Source: PALSA-555 sp035468285 | GTDB taxonomy: Bacteria > Actinomycetota > Acidimicrobiia > IMCC26256 > PALSA-555 | DNA: 64,000 nt | Assembly: GCA_035468285.1 (NCBI GenBank) | Contig: DATISY010000009.1 | Coordinates: 1-64,000 of the forward strand | Direction: 5' to 3' | Part shown: one piece after another, positions 42,692-50,886 of the stretch | Position numbering within the stretch: the stretch's first letter is position 1 | Layout of the letters: each line of letters starts with the position of its first letter | Made by a program: the position numbers and the translations under genes | The notes under the pieces: model-generated | What the model was told of the DNA's origin: nothing | The model's database searches: none | Seen by the model: the letters and a program-made list of their open reading frames with translations, nothing else

Positions 42692-43050
42692 GAGTCTTCC
42701 CGGGTGGAGCCCACGTCGAGCGAGCCGGAGCCGGTTCCGCCGGCGCTGTCGCCCGCTTCGTGCTCCTCTTCGACGATCGACGTCTCCGTGAAGAGGTAGG
42801 TGCGGAGATGCCGGTCGAGGACGGGGTCGTGACGGCGGAGCCATTCGAGGCCCATCGCCGCGTGCTCCTTCTCCTCGTCGCGGTTGTGAGCGAGGATCTC
42901 GGCGAGGGTCGGGTCGTCGGTGGCCTGCACCCGTTGGTCGTACCAGTCGACGGCTTGGAGCTCCTCGATGACCGACTGGATGGCCCGGTGTCGATCGATC
43001 GTCGCCGCGTCGAGCAGTGCGGCATCCTCGTGTAGGCCTTCGCTCGCCAT
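42688..43050 (-). CDS. Encapsulated ferritin-like protein (encapsulin cargo)
   Basis: 120 residues, one antiparallel helix pair as in EncFtn proteins: RAIQSVIEELQAVDWYDQRV and HNRDEEKEHAAMGLEWLRRH, with Glu and Glu-X-X-His positions for the iron site. The flexible C-terminal tail ends GSGSLDVGSTREDS, resembling the encapsulin targeting peptide (SLxVGSLR type). Expected to oxidise and store iron inside the shell. ATG has a GGAGGCG ribosome site; coupled to the shell gene. Confidence 0.92.
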   Translation of the reverse strand: MASEGLHEDAALLDAATIDRHRAIQSVIEELQAVDWYDQRVQATDDPTLAEILAHNRDEEKEHAAMGLEWLRRHDPVLDRHLRTYLFTETSIVEEEHEAGDSAGGTGSGSLDVGSTREDS

Positions 43051-43081
43051 CGTCGCCTCCTCGGTTCTCCCGGCAGGCTAG

Positions 43082-44686
43082 TCAGCGCCGCTCGAAGGTG
43101 AGCCCGGCCGCCTCCCGGTCCCAGGTCGCGGCGGTGACCCCGTCTGCTCGCAGCTGGTACTTGAGGACCCGGCCGACGGGGTTGCGGGGCAGGTCGGAGC
43201 GGAACTCGACGTAGCGGGGCACCGCGAAGTACGGGACGTGGTCGACCGCCCATCGACACAGCGCTTCCTCGGTGATCGACCCCTCCTCGACGAGGACCAC
43301 GGTCACCTTCACGTCGTCTTCCCCGACGTCGCTCGGCACCGAGTGCACGGCGACGTCCTGGATCGCCTCGTGATCATGGAAGATTCGCTCCAGCTCGAAG
43401 CTGGAGATGTTCTCGCCCCGCCGACGCAGGTAATCCTTCTTCCTGTCGACGAAGTAGAGGAAGTCGTCGTCGTCGAGCCGGCCGAGGTCGCCGGTGTGGA
43501 ACCAGAGGTTGCGAAACACCGCGAGGGTCTCCTCGGCGCGACCCCAGTAGCCCGCGAACATGACGTTCGGGAACCGGGGGCGACACACGATCTCACCGGT
43601 GGTGCCGGTCGGGACCTGACGGTCGTCGTCGTCGACGAGGGCGACCTCGAACTCGTGGCGGTTCGGCTTCCCCGCGGCGCCGGCCCGGTTCGTCTCCCCC
43701 GCGGGCAGCATCGAGATCAGCGACGCCTCGGTCAGCCCGTAGCCGCCGCTGAACGTGGCGCACCCGAACCGTTCCCGCCAGATGCGGTCGGTGTCGGGCG
43801 GGATGGGCGCGGCGGCGCAGAGCCGGAGGTGGTGCCCGGCCTGGTCGGGGTGGTCGGACGCGTCGGCGAGGAGGATGGCCAGCGACCCGAGCAGCGACAC
43901 CATCGTGGCCTTGGTGCGCTTGACCTCGGGCCAGAACTGCGAGACCGAGAACCGGCGGGCGATGCTCGCCGTGCCGCCGTTCACGAGGGTCCCGACGACA
44001 CAGATCGAGATCGCGTTGAAGTGGAACAGCGGCAGCGGGGTGAGGACGATGTCGTCGGGTCGGCGTTGCCAGGCCCGGGCGATCTGGTCGGCGAGACACA
44101 CGATGTAGTTGTGCGCCAGCATGCAGCCCTTCGACGGGCCCGTGGTCCCCGCGGTGTAGATGAAGCAGGCCAGGTCCGCCGGTCCCACCTCCGCGGGTGG
44201 CGGAGGCGCGTCGGGGGCCTCCTCCAGCAGCGTCGCCCACGGGTGGAGGGGCACGTCCCGGATCGGGGTGTCAGGCTCGCCGGTCACGACGACGGCGCGT
44301 AGCTCGGGCAGCGTGGGGTTCGTGACGCCCGCGACGCGAGACGCGAAGTCCCCCTGGACGACCACCACCCGGGCCCCGGAGTCGCTGAGCTGATGGCGGA
44401 GGAACTCACCCTTGTACGCGGTGTTGACCGGGACCTGGATCGCACCGAGCTTCAGCGCGGCGAAGAAGGACACCACTTGCTCCGGCCCGTTCTCGAGGAG
44501 TGTCGCCACCCGGTCGCCCCGCTCGACCCCAAGTCGCGCCAGGCCGTGCGCGAGGCGGTTGCTCACTGCATCGATGTCACGGGCAGACAGCACGGTCCCG
44601 GCGAAGTCGAGGTAGGGCCCGTCCGGGTCGCGTGCGAGGCGGTACGCGAGCGCGTCGAGAACAGTCGTGCCGGCAGCGAGGTCCAC
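43082..44686 (-). CDS. Acyl-CoA synthetase (ANL superfamily)
   Basis: 534 residues. Loop IYTAGTTGPSKGCMLAH, A5 SGGYGLTEASLISM, hinge VDRKKDYLRRRGENISSFE. At A10 it reads PRNPVGRVLKYQL: Arg where the catalytic Lys normally sits and a Lys three residues on. Overall closest to CaiC-type crotonobetaine/carnitine CoA ligases. GTG at 44686 chosen because the CTGAC palindrome and a TAGTGT hexamer lie just upstream. Confidence 0.9.
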   Translation of the reverse strand: MDLAAGTTVLDALAYRLARDPDGPYLDFAGTVLSARDIDAVSNRLAHGLARLGVERGDRVATLLENGPEQVVSFFAALKLGAIQVPVNTAYKGEFLRHQLSDSGARVVVVQGDFASRVAGVTNPTLPELRAVVVTGEPDTPIRDVPLHPWATLLEEAPDAPPPPAEVGPADLACFIYTAGTTGPSKGCMLAHNYIVCLADQIARAWQRRPDDIVLTPLPLFHFNAISICVVGTLVNGGTASIARRFSVSQFWPEVKRTKATMVSLLGSLAILLADASDHPDQAGHHLRLCAAAPIPPDTDRIWRERFGCATFSGGYGLTEASLISMLPAGETNRAGAAGKPNRHEFEVALVDDDDRQVPTGTTGEIVCRPRFPNVMFAGYWGRAEETLAVFRNLWFHTGDLGRLDDDDFLYFVDRKKDYLRRRGENISSFELERIFHDHEAIQDVAVHSVPSDVGEDDVKVTVVLVEEGSITEEALCRWAVDHVPYFAVPRYVEFRSDLPRNPVGRVLKYQLRADGVTAATWDREAAGLTFERR

Positions 44687-44691
44687 GGAGG

Positions 44692-44707
44692 CTGACACTA
44701 CTGTCAG
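44692..44707. promoter_or_regulatory. CTGACR-N4-YGTCAG palindrome overlapping the -10 of acyl-CoA synthetase
   Basis: Reads CTGACACTACTGTCAG, perfect 6+6 inverted repeat. On the reverse strand TAGTGT (44695-44700) inside it ends 8 nt before the GTG at 44686, so the palindrome would cover the -10 element itself. It may control the downstream encapsulin genes too. Confidence 0.76.
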
Positions 44708-44735
44708 GTTTCGTGCGCGCTGCTCCGCGGTCGGC

Positions 44736-45182
44736 TCAGCCGCCGGACGACGGCCCGGACTCGTGTGCCGTGACCGTGAACGCGACCGTCTGCCCGTAGG
44801 ACAGCTCGAGGTTGTGCCCGTCCGGGTCCGCGATGATCGCCCAGTACCCAACGGGTGGCCCGTCGTCGAGCGGGCCGAAGACCTCGTGACCCGCAGCGCG
44901 GGCCGCGGTGACGCGGGCGTCGACCTCGTCCCTGCTGGCGCAGCCGACGCCGAGGTGCGCGAACCCGCCGAGGTGGTGGCTCACCGCGGTCTCGATGAGC
45001 ACCACGACGAATGGGCGCGTCAGATCACTGAGCCAGACGACGACGACACCGGTCTGGTCGTCGGTGCGCCGGTGGACGACCTGCATCTCGGCGAAACGCT
45101 CGTAGAAGGCGACGCTGCGCGCCGCGTCGGCGATGGGCAGCGCGACATGGGTAAGGCCGAGATCGCGGCGGGATCCTGTCAC
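44736..45182 (-). CDS. Glyoxalase/VOC family protein
   Basis: 148 residues. LGLTHVALPIADAARSVAFY begins module 1; FAHLGVGCASRDEVDA and IIADPDGHNLELSYG form module 2 with expected metal ligands. GTG at 45182 has TACGCT 6 nt upstream. Divergent from the OsmC gene. Enzyme activity not predictable. Confidence 0.87.
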   Translation of the reverse strand: MTGSRRDLGLTHVALPIADAARSVAFYERFAEMQVVHRRTDDQTGVVVVWLSDLTRPFVVVLIETAVSHHLGGFAHLGVGCASRDEVDARVTAARAAGHEVFGPLDDGPPVGYWAIIADPDGHNLELSYGQTVAFTVTAHESGPSSGG

Positions 45183-45188
45183 GATGGG

Positions 45189-45194
45189 AGCGTA
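45189..45194 (-). promoter_or_regulatory. -10-like TACGCT of the VOC gene
   Basis: Reverse-strand TACGCT ends 6 nt before the GTG at 45182. Confidence 0.55.
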
Positions 45195-45220
45195 CCGACA
45201 CGAGGGCGACGGGAGAGCCG

Positions 45221-45688
45221 ATGAGCGGGAGCGTGCACCGCTACGTGACGACGTGCGTGTGGTCGGGGTCGACCGCGGCCGGATATGACCAGTACGACCG
45301 GGCGCACGTCGGGAGCGCCCCTCCGGCGCTACCGGCCATGGATCTCTCGGCAGACTCGGCGTTTCGCGGCGACGCGCGCCGCTGGAACCCGGAGGCGCTC
45401 CTGGTGCTGGCGGCGTCGTCGTGCCAGCTGCTCTCGTTCCTGGCGGTGGCGGCACGGGCACGCGTCGACGTGGTCGACTACCAGGACGACGCCGAAGGCG
45501 AGATGCCAGAGACGGTGACGCCGATGCGGATCACCCGGATCGTGCTGCGACCCCGGATCACGGTCCGCGGGGACGTGGACACGGCACGCCTGGTGCATCT
45601 CGTCGGCGTCGCGCACCGGGAGTGCTTCATCGCGAACACCCTCCGGTCGCCCATCGTCGTCGAGCCGACGTTCGTCACGACGCCCTGA
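45221..45688 (+). CDS. OsmC-family protein
   Basis: 155 residues. NPEALLVLAASSCQLLSFLAV contains the first redox Cys of the OsmC/Ohr fold, and AHRECFIANTLRSPIVVEP the second. OsmC and Ohr proteins reduce organic hydroperoxides with thiol cofactors. Ribosome site GGGAGA before the ATG. Convergent with the carboxyltransferase gene, 13 nt apart. Confidence 0.85.
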   Translation: MSGSVHRYVTTCVWSGSTAAGYDQYDRAHVGSAPPALPAMDLSADSAFRGDARRWNPEALLVLAASSCQLLSFLAVAARARVDVVDYQDDAEGEMPETVTPMRITRIVLRPRITVRGDVDTARLVHLVGVAHRECFIANTLRSPIVVEPTFVTTP

Positions 45689-45701
45689 CGGCGCGATCGA
45701 G

Positions 45702-47213
45702 CTAGGGCAGCACCCCGGGAACCCGGAGGGGCCGCACCGGGAGTTGGCGTCGAACCGACGTCAGACGCAGGGCGTCGAGCAGCGCGTCGCGCAGTTCGCT
45801 CGGCGCGACGATCTCGTCGTAGCTCATGGTGTCCGCCGCGGAGTACGCGCCCCCGAGCTCGGCGTGTTCGAGCACGGCGCGAGTGTCGTTGTCGACCCCG
45901 GCCGCGTCCGCGCTCCCGGCCGCGGGCATGGCACCGAGCCGGGCCCCGGGGAGCGCGAGGGAGACGGTCTGGTCGTCGAAGGGGTTCATGGCCATCAGGG
46001 AGCTCCCGAACCCGTAGGCCTTGCGGAGCGTCACGTGCAGCTTCGGCGCGGTGATCCGGGCCTGCGCGGCGAACATGCGGGCGGCGTGACGGAGGATCCC
46101 GGACCGCTCGGAGGTGCTCCCCGCGAGCACCCCGGGGTTGTCGGCGAGGAAGACGACCGGGAGGTGGAAGGCCGCCGCCACGCCGAGGAAGTGCGCGGCC
46201 TTGTCCGCGCCGTCGACGTCGATCGACCCCGCCTTCACCGCGGGCTGGTTCGCGACGATCGCGACTGGCGCGCCGCCCAGCCGGGCGAGGCTCGTGACGA
46301 TGGTCCGACCGTACGCGGGCTCGATCTCGAGGCCGGAGCCGTGGTCGACGAGCGCGTCGATGACCTGGCGGATCTCGTACGCACGGCGGGGGTCGGCCGG
46401 GATCAGGTCGACGAGCTCGGGTACCGGCCGGGCACCGTCGGTTGGGGCAACCGCCGGCGGGTGGGTCCATGCGTTCGACGGGAAGTAGGAGAGGTAGCGG
46501 CGGACGAGGTCGAGGGCGTCGGCGTCGGTGGGGGCCGCGTTGTGGGCCACGCCGCTGACGGTTGTGTGCACCGCGGTGCCGCCCAGCGCATCTTTGGTGA
46601 CCTCTTCGCCGACGGAGGTGCGGACGAGTGGCGGCCCGGCGGAGAACAGCGCCGCCCCTTCGACCATGACCACGAGATCCATCAGTGGCGCGGTGAGGGC
46701 GCCGTGACCGGCGGAGGAGCCCAGCACGACGCACACCATGGGGACCAGGCCGCTCAACCGGGCGAGGCTCTGCAGGTCGTTCGGGGACCGGCCCCGCCGC
46801 TCGAAGGCGTTCTGGGTGCGCTCCCCCGCTCCCTCGAGCAGCATGACGAGCGGCACCCGTTCGCGGCGGGCCAGATCGGCGAGTCGTTGTCGTTTGGCGC
46901 CGGTCCCGTGGCCGATCGAGCCACCCATGACGGTGAAGTCCTCGGCGCCGGCGAGGACCGGGCGGCCGTCGACGAGGCCGTGCCCCGCGACGAGCCCGTC
47001 CGCGGGGGCGGGCGGGGTCACGCCGCGGTGGACCGCACCCACGAGGGTGCCGAGCTCGACGAACGTCCCCGGATCGAAGAGTCGGGCGATGCGGGCGCGC
47101 GCGTCGAGACGGCCCGGGGTGCGGTGGCGCGCCAGGCGCTCCTCGCCGCCCATCGCCCGGGCGGCGTCCTGGCGGGCCGCGAAGTCGTCGAGGAGGGGCT
47201 GCCAGTCGTTCAC
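45702..47213 (-). CDS. Acyl-CoA carboxylase carboxyltransferase (beta) subunit
   Basis: 503 residues, crotonase-fold carboxyltransferase. MLLEGAGERTQNAFE, VLGSSAGHGALTAPLMDLVV and FLADNPGVLAGSTSER match acetyl-/propionyl-/methylcrotonyl-CoA carboxylase beta chains. The biotin carboxylase/biotin carrier subunit is not in the window, so it must come from elsewhere or the protein has another use. GTG overlaps the stop of the ACAD at 47210 (GTGA). Last gene of a reverse ACAD-ACAD-carboxyltransferase operon. Confidence 0.9.
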   Translation of the reverse strand: MNDWQPLLDDFAARQDAARAMGGEERLARHRTPGRLDARARIARLFDPGTFVELGTLVGAVHRGVTPPAPADGLVAGHGLVDGRPVLAGAEDFTVMGGSIGHGTGAKRQRLADLARRERVPLVMLLEGAGERTQNAFERRGRSPNDLQSLARLSGLVPMVCVVLGSSAGHGALTAPLMDLVVMVEGAALFSAGPPLVRTSVGEEVTKDALGGTAVHTTVSGVAHNAAPTDADALDLVRRYLSYFPSNAWTHPPAVAPTDGARPVPELVDLIPADPRRAYEIRQVIDALVDHGSGLEIEPAYGRTIVTSLARLGGAPVAIVANQPAVKAGSIDVDGADKAAHFLGVAAAFHLPVVFLADNPGVLAGSTSERSGILRHAARMFAAQARITAPKLHVTLRKAYGFGSSLMAMNPFDDQTVSLALPGARLGAMPAAGSADAAGVDNDTRAVLEHAELGGAYSAADTMSYDEIVAPSELRDALLDALRLTSVRRQLPVRPLRVPGVLP

Positions 47214-48127
47214 GCGGACACGACCGCGTCGGCGTGCTGGTCGGGGGTCCCGAAGACAGTGTCGAGCACCCAGGCCCGCTTCAGGTACAGGTGGACGTCC
47301 ACGTCCCAGGTGAAGCCCATCCCCCCGTGGACCTGCAGCGACCCTTTCGCGTTCAGGCGCGCCGCGTCCCCAGCCATGACCTTGGCGCTGCTCACCGCAC
47401 GGGCGGGGTCGCCGACCGTGGGGTCCTCGACGGTGCATGCCGCGGCGTCGACCGCGGCGCGGGCCACCTCGGCGCGCACGGCCATGTCGGCCAGAAGGTG
47501 CTTCACCGCTTGGAAGGAACCGATGGGTCGGGCGAACTGGTGCCGTTCCAGCGCGTACGCGCCGGCGCGGTCGACGCAGGCTTGCGCCATCCCGACCTGA
47601 TACGCCGCGGTGAGCAGCGCGCCGCTCTGCCGCCACGCTGCGGCGAGGTCCGCGTCACCAATCCGGGGGCCGTCGGGGACCACCGTGGCGCGGCTCACGG
47701 GGGTGAGCGGGTCGAGTGGCCAGTCGAGCGGGGTGAGCGGCTCGAGCACCTCGCGGGCGACGACGATGATCCCGTCGTCGTCGAGCACGGCCAGGTGGTC
47801 GATCACGTCGGGGTGCTCGACGAGGATCGGGCCGTCCCCCGCCGGCCGTTCGAGCCCACCCACGATGCCGTCGACTTGACCGTGCGCAAGGTGGGACCAG
47901 GTGAGGGGGCCGGGGACGAGCGCCCGGCCGAGCTCCTGGAAGGCGATCGCGACGTCGGGCCAACCGAACCCGTCGGCCCGCAGGGAGAACAGGCCGGCGT
48001 CGGCGAGCTCGGCGAAGAGGCTGCGGTCGAAGCCCTTTCGGATCCGGGGCAGGTCGAACCGGCCTTCGCAGAGCCGGCGGACGCCGTCGCGCAGGGCGAC
48101 CTGGTCGTCGGAGAGGTCGAAGTTCAC
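47210..48127 (-). CDS. Acyl-CoA dehydrogenase-like protein, short subunit
   Basis: 305 residues, shorter than the usual ~380. N-terminal MNFDLSDDQVALRDGVRRL, then a compressed middle domain; C-terminal HQFARPIGSFQAVKHLLADM is conserved. GMGFTWDVDVHLYLKRA replaces the TWEHD-L-LYLKR seen in the other ACADs here. Short members like this usually form the partner chain of a heteromeric ACAD; the full-length ACAD 46 nt upstream is the obvious partner (inference). Confidence 0.87.
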   Translation of the reverse strand: MNFDLSDDQVALRDGVRRLCEGRFDLPRIRKGFDRSLFAELADAGLFSLRADGFGWPDVAIAFQELGRALVPGPLTWSHLAHGQVDGIVGGLERPAGDGPILVEHPDVIDHLAVLDDDGIIVVAREVLEPLTPLDWPLDPLTPVSRATVVPDGPRIGDADLAAAWRQSGALLTAAYQVGMAQACVDRAGAYALERHQFARPIGSFQAVKHLLADMAVRAEVARAAVDAAACTVEDPTVGDPARAVSSAKVMAGDAARLNAKGSLQVHGGMGFTWDVDVHLYLKRAWVLDTVFGTPDQHADAVVSA

Positions 48128-48173
48128 CGTGCGGCCGTCGAGCGGGTCGTCCGGGTCGGCTGCGGCGGGTCCT

Positions 48174-49313
48174 TTACGTCCACGCCTTCTCCTTGGGGAG
48201 CCCGAGCAGCCGCTCGCCGATGATGTTGCGCTGGATCTGGGAGGTGCCCGCCGCGATGGGGATGGAGAGGGTGCGGAGCCGTTCTTCGACGCGGTAATCG
48301 TGGACGTCGAACGCGCCGCGCCCGAGGACGCGCATCGTGAGCTCGCCCAGCCGGTCGCGAGCTTCGCTGTACGCGAGCTTGAACATGAGCGCGCCTGGGC
48401 CCGGGGTGCCGTGCCCGGCCTGGGTGACGTTGCGTTGCGTCAGCGCCCACAGCGCGTCGAGCGCGGCGAGGACGTGGCCGAGCTCGCGTCGTTCGGCCGG
48501 GTCGACCACGATCGGTCGGAGCTCGTCGGCCAGGCGGCGGGCGTCGACCATCTCGCTCACGAAGGCGGTGCCCCGCTCGAAGGACAGCGTGACGTTCGTG
48601 ACGCGCCAGCCGTCGTTCTCGACCCCGACGCGGTTCGCGACCGGGACGCGCACCTCGTCGAGGAACACCTCACAGAACTCCGATGACCCGAGGAGGGTCT
48701 CGATGGGCCGAACGTCGATCCCGGGGAGGTCCATCGGGAGGATCAGCCAGGAGATGCCCCGGTGCTTCGTCGCGTCGGGGTCGGTGCGGACCAGCAGCTC
48801 CCCGAACTCGCCGACCTGGCCGAACGAGCACCAGATCTTCTGGCCGGTCACCACGTAGTGGTCGCCGTCGCGTACGGCACGGGTGCGGAGCCCGGCGAGG
48901 TCGGAGCCGGCCTCGGGCTCGGAGAAGCACTGGCACCAGACCTCGTCGCCGCGCAGGATCCGGGGGAGGTGCTCGGCCTTCTGGGTCTCGCTGCCCTCGG
49001 CGATCAAGGTCGGCCCGGCGTGGAGGTTCCCGACGAAGTTGACGCCCACGTAGGGCGCCTGGGCGCGGGTCGTTTCCTCCAAGAAGATCAGCTGCTCCGT
49101 CGGGGACGCGTCTCGCCCCCCGAAGGCCCGAGGCCAGCTCATCCCGGCGTACCCGGCGTCGAAGAGGCGGCGTTGCCAGTCGGTGTCGTAGCGGACGCGG
49201 GCTGGCCAGTCGTCCCGGGTGGGTGGGGACGGGAGTCGCGGCAGCTCGGCGCGCAGCCAGGCGTGCAGCTCGGCGCGGAACGCCTCGTCGGCCTCCGAGA
49301 GTCGCAGGTCCAT
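48174..49313 (-). CDS. Acyl-CoA dehydrogenase, full-length subunit
   Basis: 379 residues. WCQCFSEPEAGSDLAGLRT, VTGQKIWCSFGQVGEF and GTSQIQRNIIGERLLGLP identify the FAD/substrate domains, most like domain 2 of the fused ACAD at 10319. That match supports a two-chain ACAD with the short subunit downstream. ATG with TACGCT 9 nt upstream and a CTGAC palindrome beyond it. First gene of the operon. Confidence 0.93.
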   Translation of the reverse strand: MDLRLSEADEAFRAELHAWLRAELPRLPSPPTRDDWPARVRYDTDWQRRLFDAGYAGMSWPRAFGGRDASPTEQLIFLEETTRAQAPYVGVNFVGNLHAGPTLIAEGSETQKAEHLPRILRGDEVWCQCFSEPEAGSDLAGLRTRAVRDGDHYVVTGQKIWCSFGQVGEFGELLVRTDPDATKHRGISWLILPMDLPGIDVRPIETLLGSSEFCEVFLDEVRVPVANRVGVENDGWRVTNVTLSFERGTAFVSEMVDARRLADELRPIVVDPAERRELGHVLAALDALWALTQRNVTQAGHGTPGPGALMFKLAYSEARDRLGELTMRVLGRGAFDVHDYRVEERLRTLSIPIAAGTSQIQRNIIGERLLGLPKEKAWT

Positions 49314-49322
49314 CGGCGCGGG

Positions 49323-49328
49323 AGCGTA
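49323..49328 (-). promoter_or_regulatory. -10-like TACGCT of the ACAD operon
   Basis: Reverse-strand TACGCT ends 9 nt before the ATG at 49313, next to the palindrome at 49338-49352. Confidence 0.55.
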
Positions 49329-49337
49329 CGCCCGGTC

Positions 49338-49352
49338 CTGACGGAGCGTCAG
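49338..49352. promoter_or_regulatory. CTGAC palindrome, 15-bp variant, upstream of ACAD operon
   Basis: Reads CTGACGGAGCGTCAG: perfect CTGACG/CGTCAG half-sites with a 3-nt instead of 4-nt centre. Spans about -39 to -25 from the ATG, over the -35 zone. Confidence 0.65.
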
Positions 49353-49383
49353 ATCGGCCCGACGGGCCCGGGTGCGCGGTCGC

Positions 49384-50862
49384 TTAGCAGTGCGTCCCGG
49401 GTGTCGGCGGGTGGAGGGCGATGAGGTACCGGTTGATCACGGTGTCGACGCAGGTGTTGCCGGACGCGTACGCGGTGTGCTGGGCGCTGTTGACCGTGAC
49501 CAGCACTGCGGACTGGAGCTCGTGGGACAGACCCGTCGCCCAGGCCAGCGGTGTGGCCGGGTCGTCGGTGTTGCCGACCACGACGATGGGCGGTGCCCCG
49601 ACGGCGTGCGGCACCGGCGGGGTCTGCGTGGGGATGGGCCAGAGGGCGCACGCGAGGCTGTTGTTGATCACCGAGCGGCCGACCCGGGGCGCGACCTGAG
49701 CCGCTTGCTCCTCGATGGCGCGCAGGCCAGCCACGCCACCCACGTCGGGGCCGTCCAGACACCCGATGGCGAGGAACGCGTCCTGGGACGCGTCGTACGT
49801 CCCGTTGGGTTGGCGCCCCGTGTAGGCGTCGGACTGCTTCAGCAGCTCGGTGCCGTCCCCGGCCGCGGCCGCGGCGAGGGCGTGCCCGAGGTCGGGCCAT
49901 GCCTGGCGGCCGGAGTAGAGGAGCTGGGTGACCCCGATGTCGAACTCGGTCCCGTTCAACGTTCGGCCCTTGCCGGCACCGTCCGCAGGGATCGGGGTGG
50001 CTCCGACGCGCGCCCTGAGCGCGTCGTACGCCGCGGGGGTGGTGCCGTTCTGACGGAACGAGCACGTGGTGTCCGTCGCGCAGGACTGCAGGAACTGGTC
50101 GAGGTCGTGCTCGAAACCCACGGCTTGTTGCACCTGCTGCGCCGACGCGCTCAGTGCGGGGTCGACGGCACCGTCGAGCACCATCGCGCGGATGTGCGTC
50201 GGGAACCGGTCGGCGTACAAGGACCCGAGATAGGTGCCGTACGAGAAGCCGAGGTACGTGAGGCGCGCTTCGCCGAGCGCGGCCCGGACTCGATCCATGT
50301 CGCGGGCAGCGCGCTCCGTCGAGAGATAGGGCAGCTCGGCGCCGGCCTTCGCCTGGCACTGGGCGACGAAGGCTCGCACACCGGCGAGGAGCTCCTGGCG
50401 CGCGGCGTCGTCGCGGGGGGCGAACTCGAGGTTGTAGAGCGGATCGAGGTTCGGGGTGCACTCGACCGCGGCGCTCCCGCCCGTCCCGCGGGGGTCGAAC
50501 GTCACGAGATCGAACCGGTCGCGGATGCTCCCCGGGAGGGTGGACGAGAAGTCCCGCAGGAACGGGATGCCGGGGGCGCCGGGGCCGCCGGGGTTCATGA
50601 CGAGGGAGCCGATGCGCTGCTGAGGGTTCCGGGCCGGCACCCGTCCGAGGGCCAGGGTGATCGTCGGGCCGCCGGTCGTGGTGTCGTCGAGGGGGACCTT
50701 GAGGTGCGAGCACTGGACGCCACCGCCGCACGCGTTCCAGCGCAAGGTGGAATGGGGGGCAGACGACGTGGCCGACGCGGGCGACGCGACGGTCGGGGCG
50801 ACACTGACGAGGAGCGCGACGGCGATCAGGGCGGCGACCGCGCGCCGGGGAGGGAAGGGCAC
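49384..50862 (-). CDS. Secreted alpha/beta-hydrolase peptidase (tripeptidyl aminopeptidase-like)
   Basis: 492 residues with a signal peptide (VAALIAVALLVSVAPTVASP). Nucleophile Ser in YLGFSYGTYLGSLYAD, catalytic Asp in NTDDPATPL and His in AQHTAYASGNTCV; NPGGPGAPG is the oxyanion-hole loop. This is the layout of actinobacterial SlpD/SlpE and tripeptidyl aminopeptidases (S33 family). Paired cysteines suggest disulfides outside the cell. TACGCT 7 nt before the GTG. Confidence 0.9.
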   Translation of the reverse strand: MPFPPRRAVAALIAVALLVSVAPTVASPASATSSAPHSTLRWNACGGGVQCSHLKVPLDDTTTGGPTITLALGRVPARNPQQRIGSLVMNPGGPGAPGIPFLRDFSSTLPGSIRDRFDLVTFDPRGTGGSAAVECTPNLDPLYNLEFAPRDDAARQELLAGVRAFVAQCQAKAGAELPYLSTERAARDMDRVRAALGEARLTYLGFSYGTYLGSLYADRFPTHIRAMVLDGAVDPALSASAQQVQQAVGFEHDLDQFLQSCATDTTCSFRQNGTTPAAYDALRARVGATPIPADGAGKGRTLNGTEFDIGVTQLLYSGRQAWPDLGHALAAAAAGDGTELLKQSDAYTGRQPNGTYDASQDAFLAIGCLDGPDVGGVAGLRAIEEQAAQVAPRVGRSVINNSLACALWPIPTQTPPVPHAVGAPPIVVVGNTDDPATPLAWATGLSHELQSAVLVTVNSAQHTAYASGNTCVDTVINRYLIALHPPTPGTHC

Positions 50863-50869
50863 CGGGGGG

Positions 50870-50875
50870 AGCGTA
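50870..50875 (-). promoter_or_regulatory. -10-like TACGCT of the secreted peptidase gene
   Basis: Reverse-strand TACGCT ends 7 nt before the GTG at 50862. Just 11 nt beyond it is the stop of the LLM gene, so the peptidase has its own promoter. Confidence 0.55.
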
Positions 50876-50886
50876 GGCGTCGCCGG

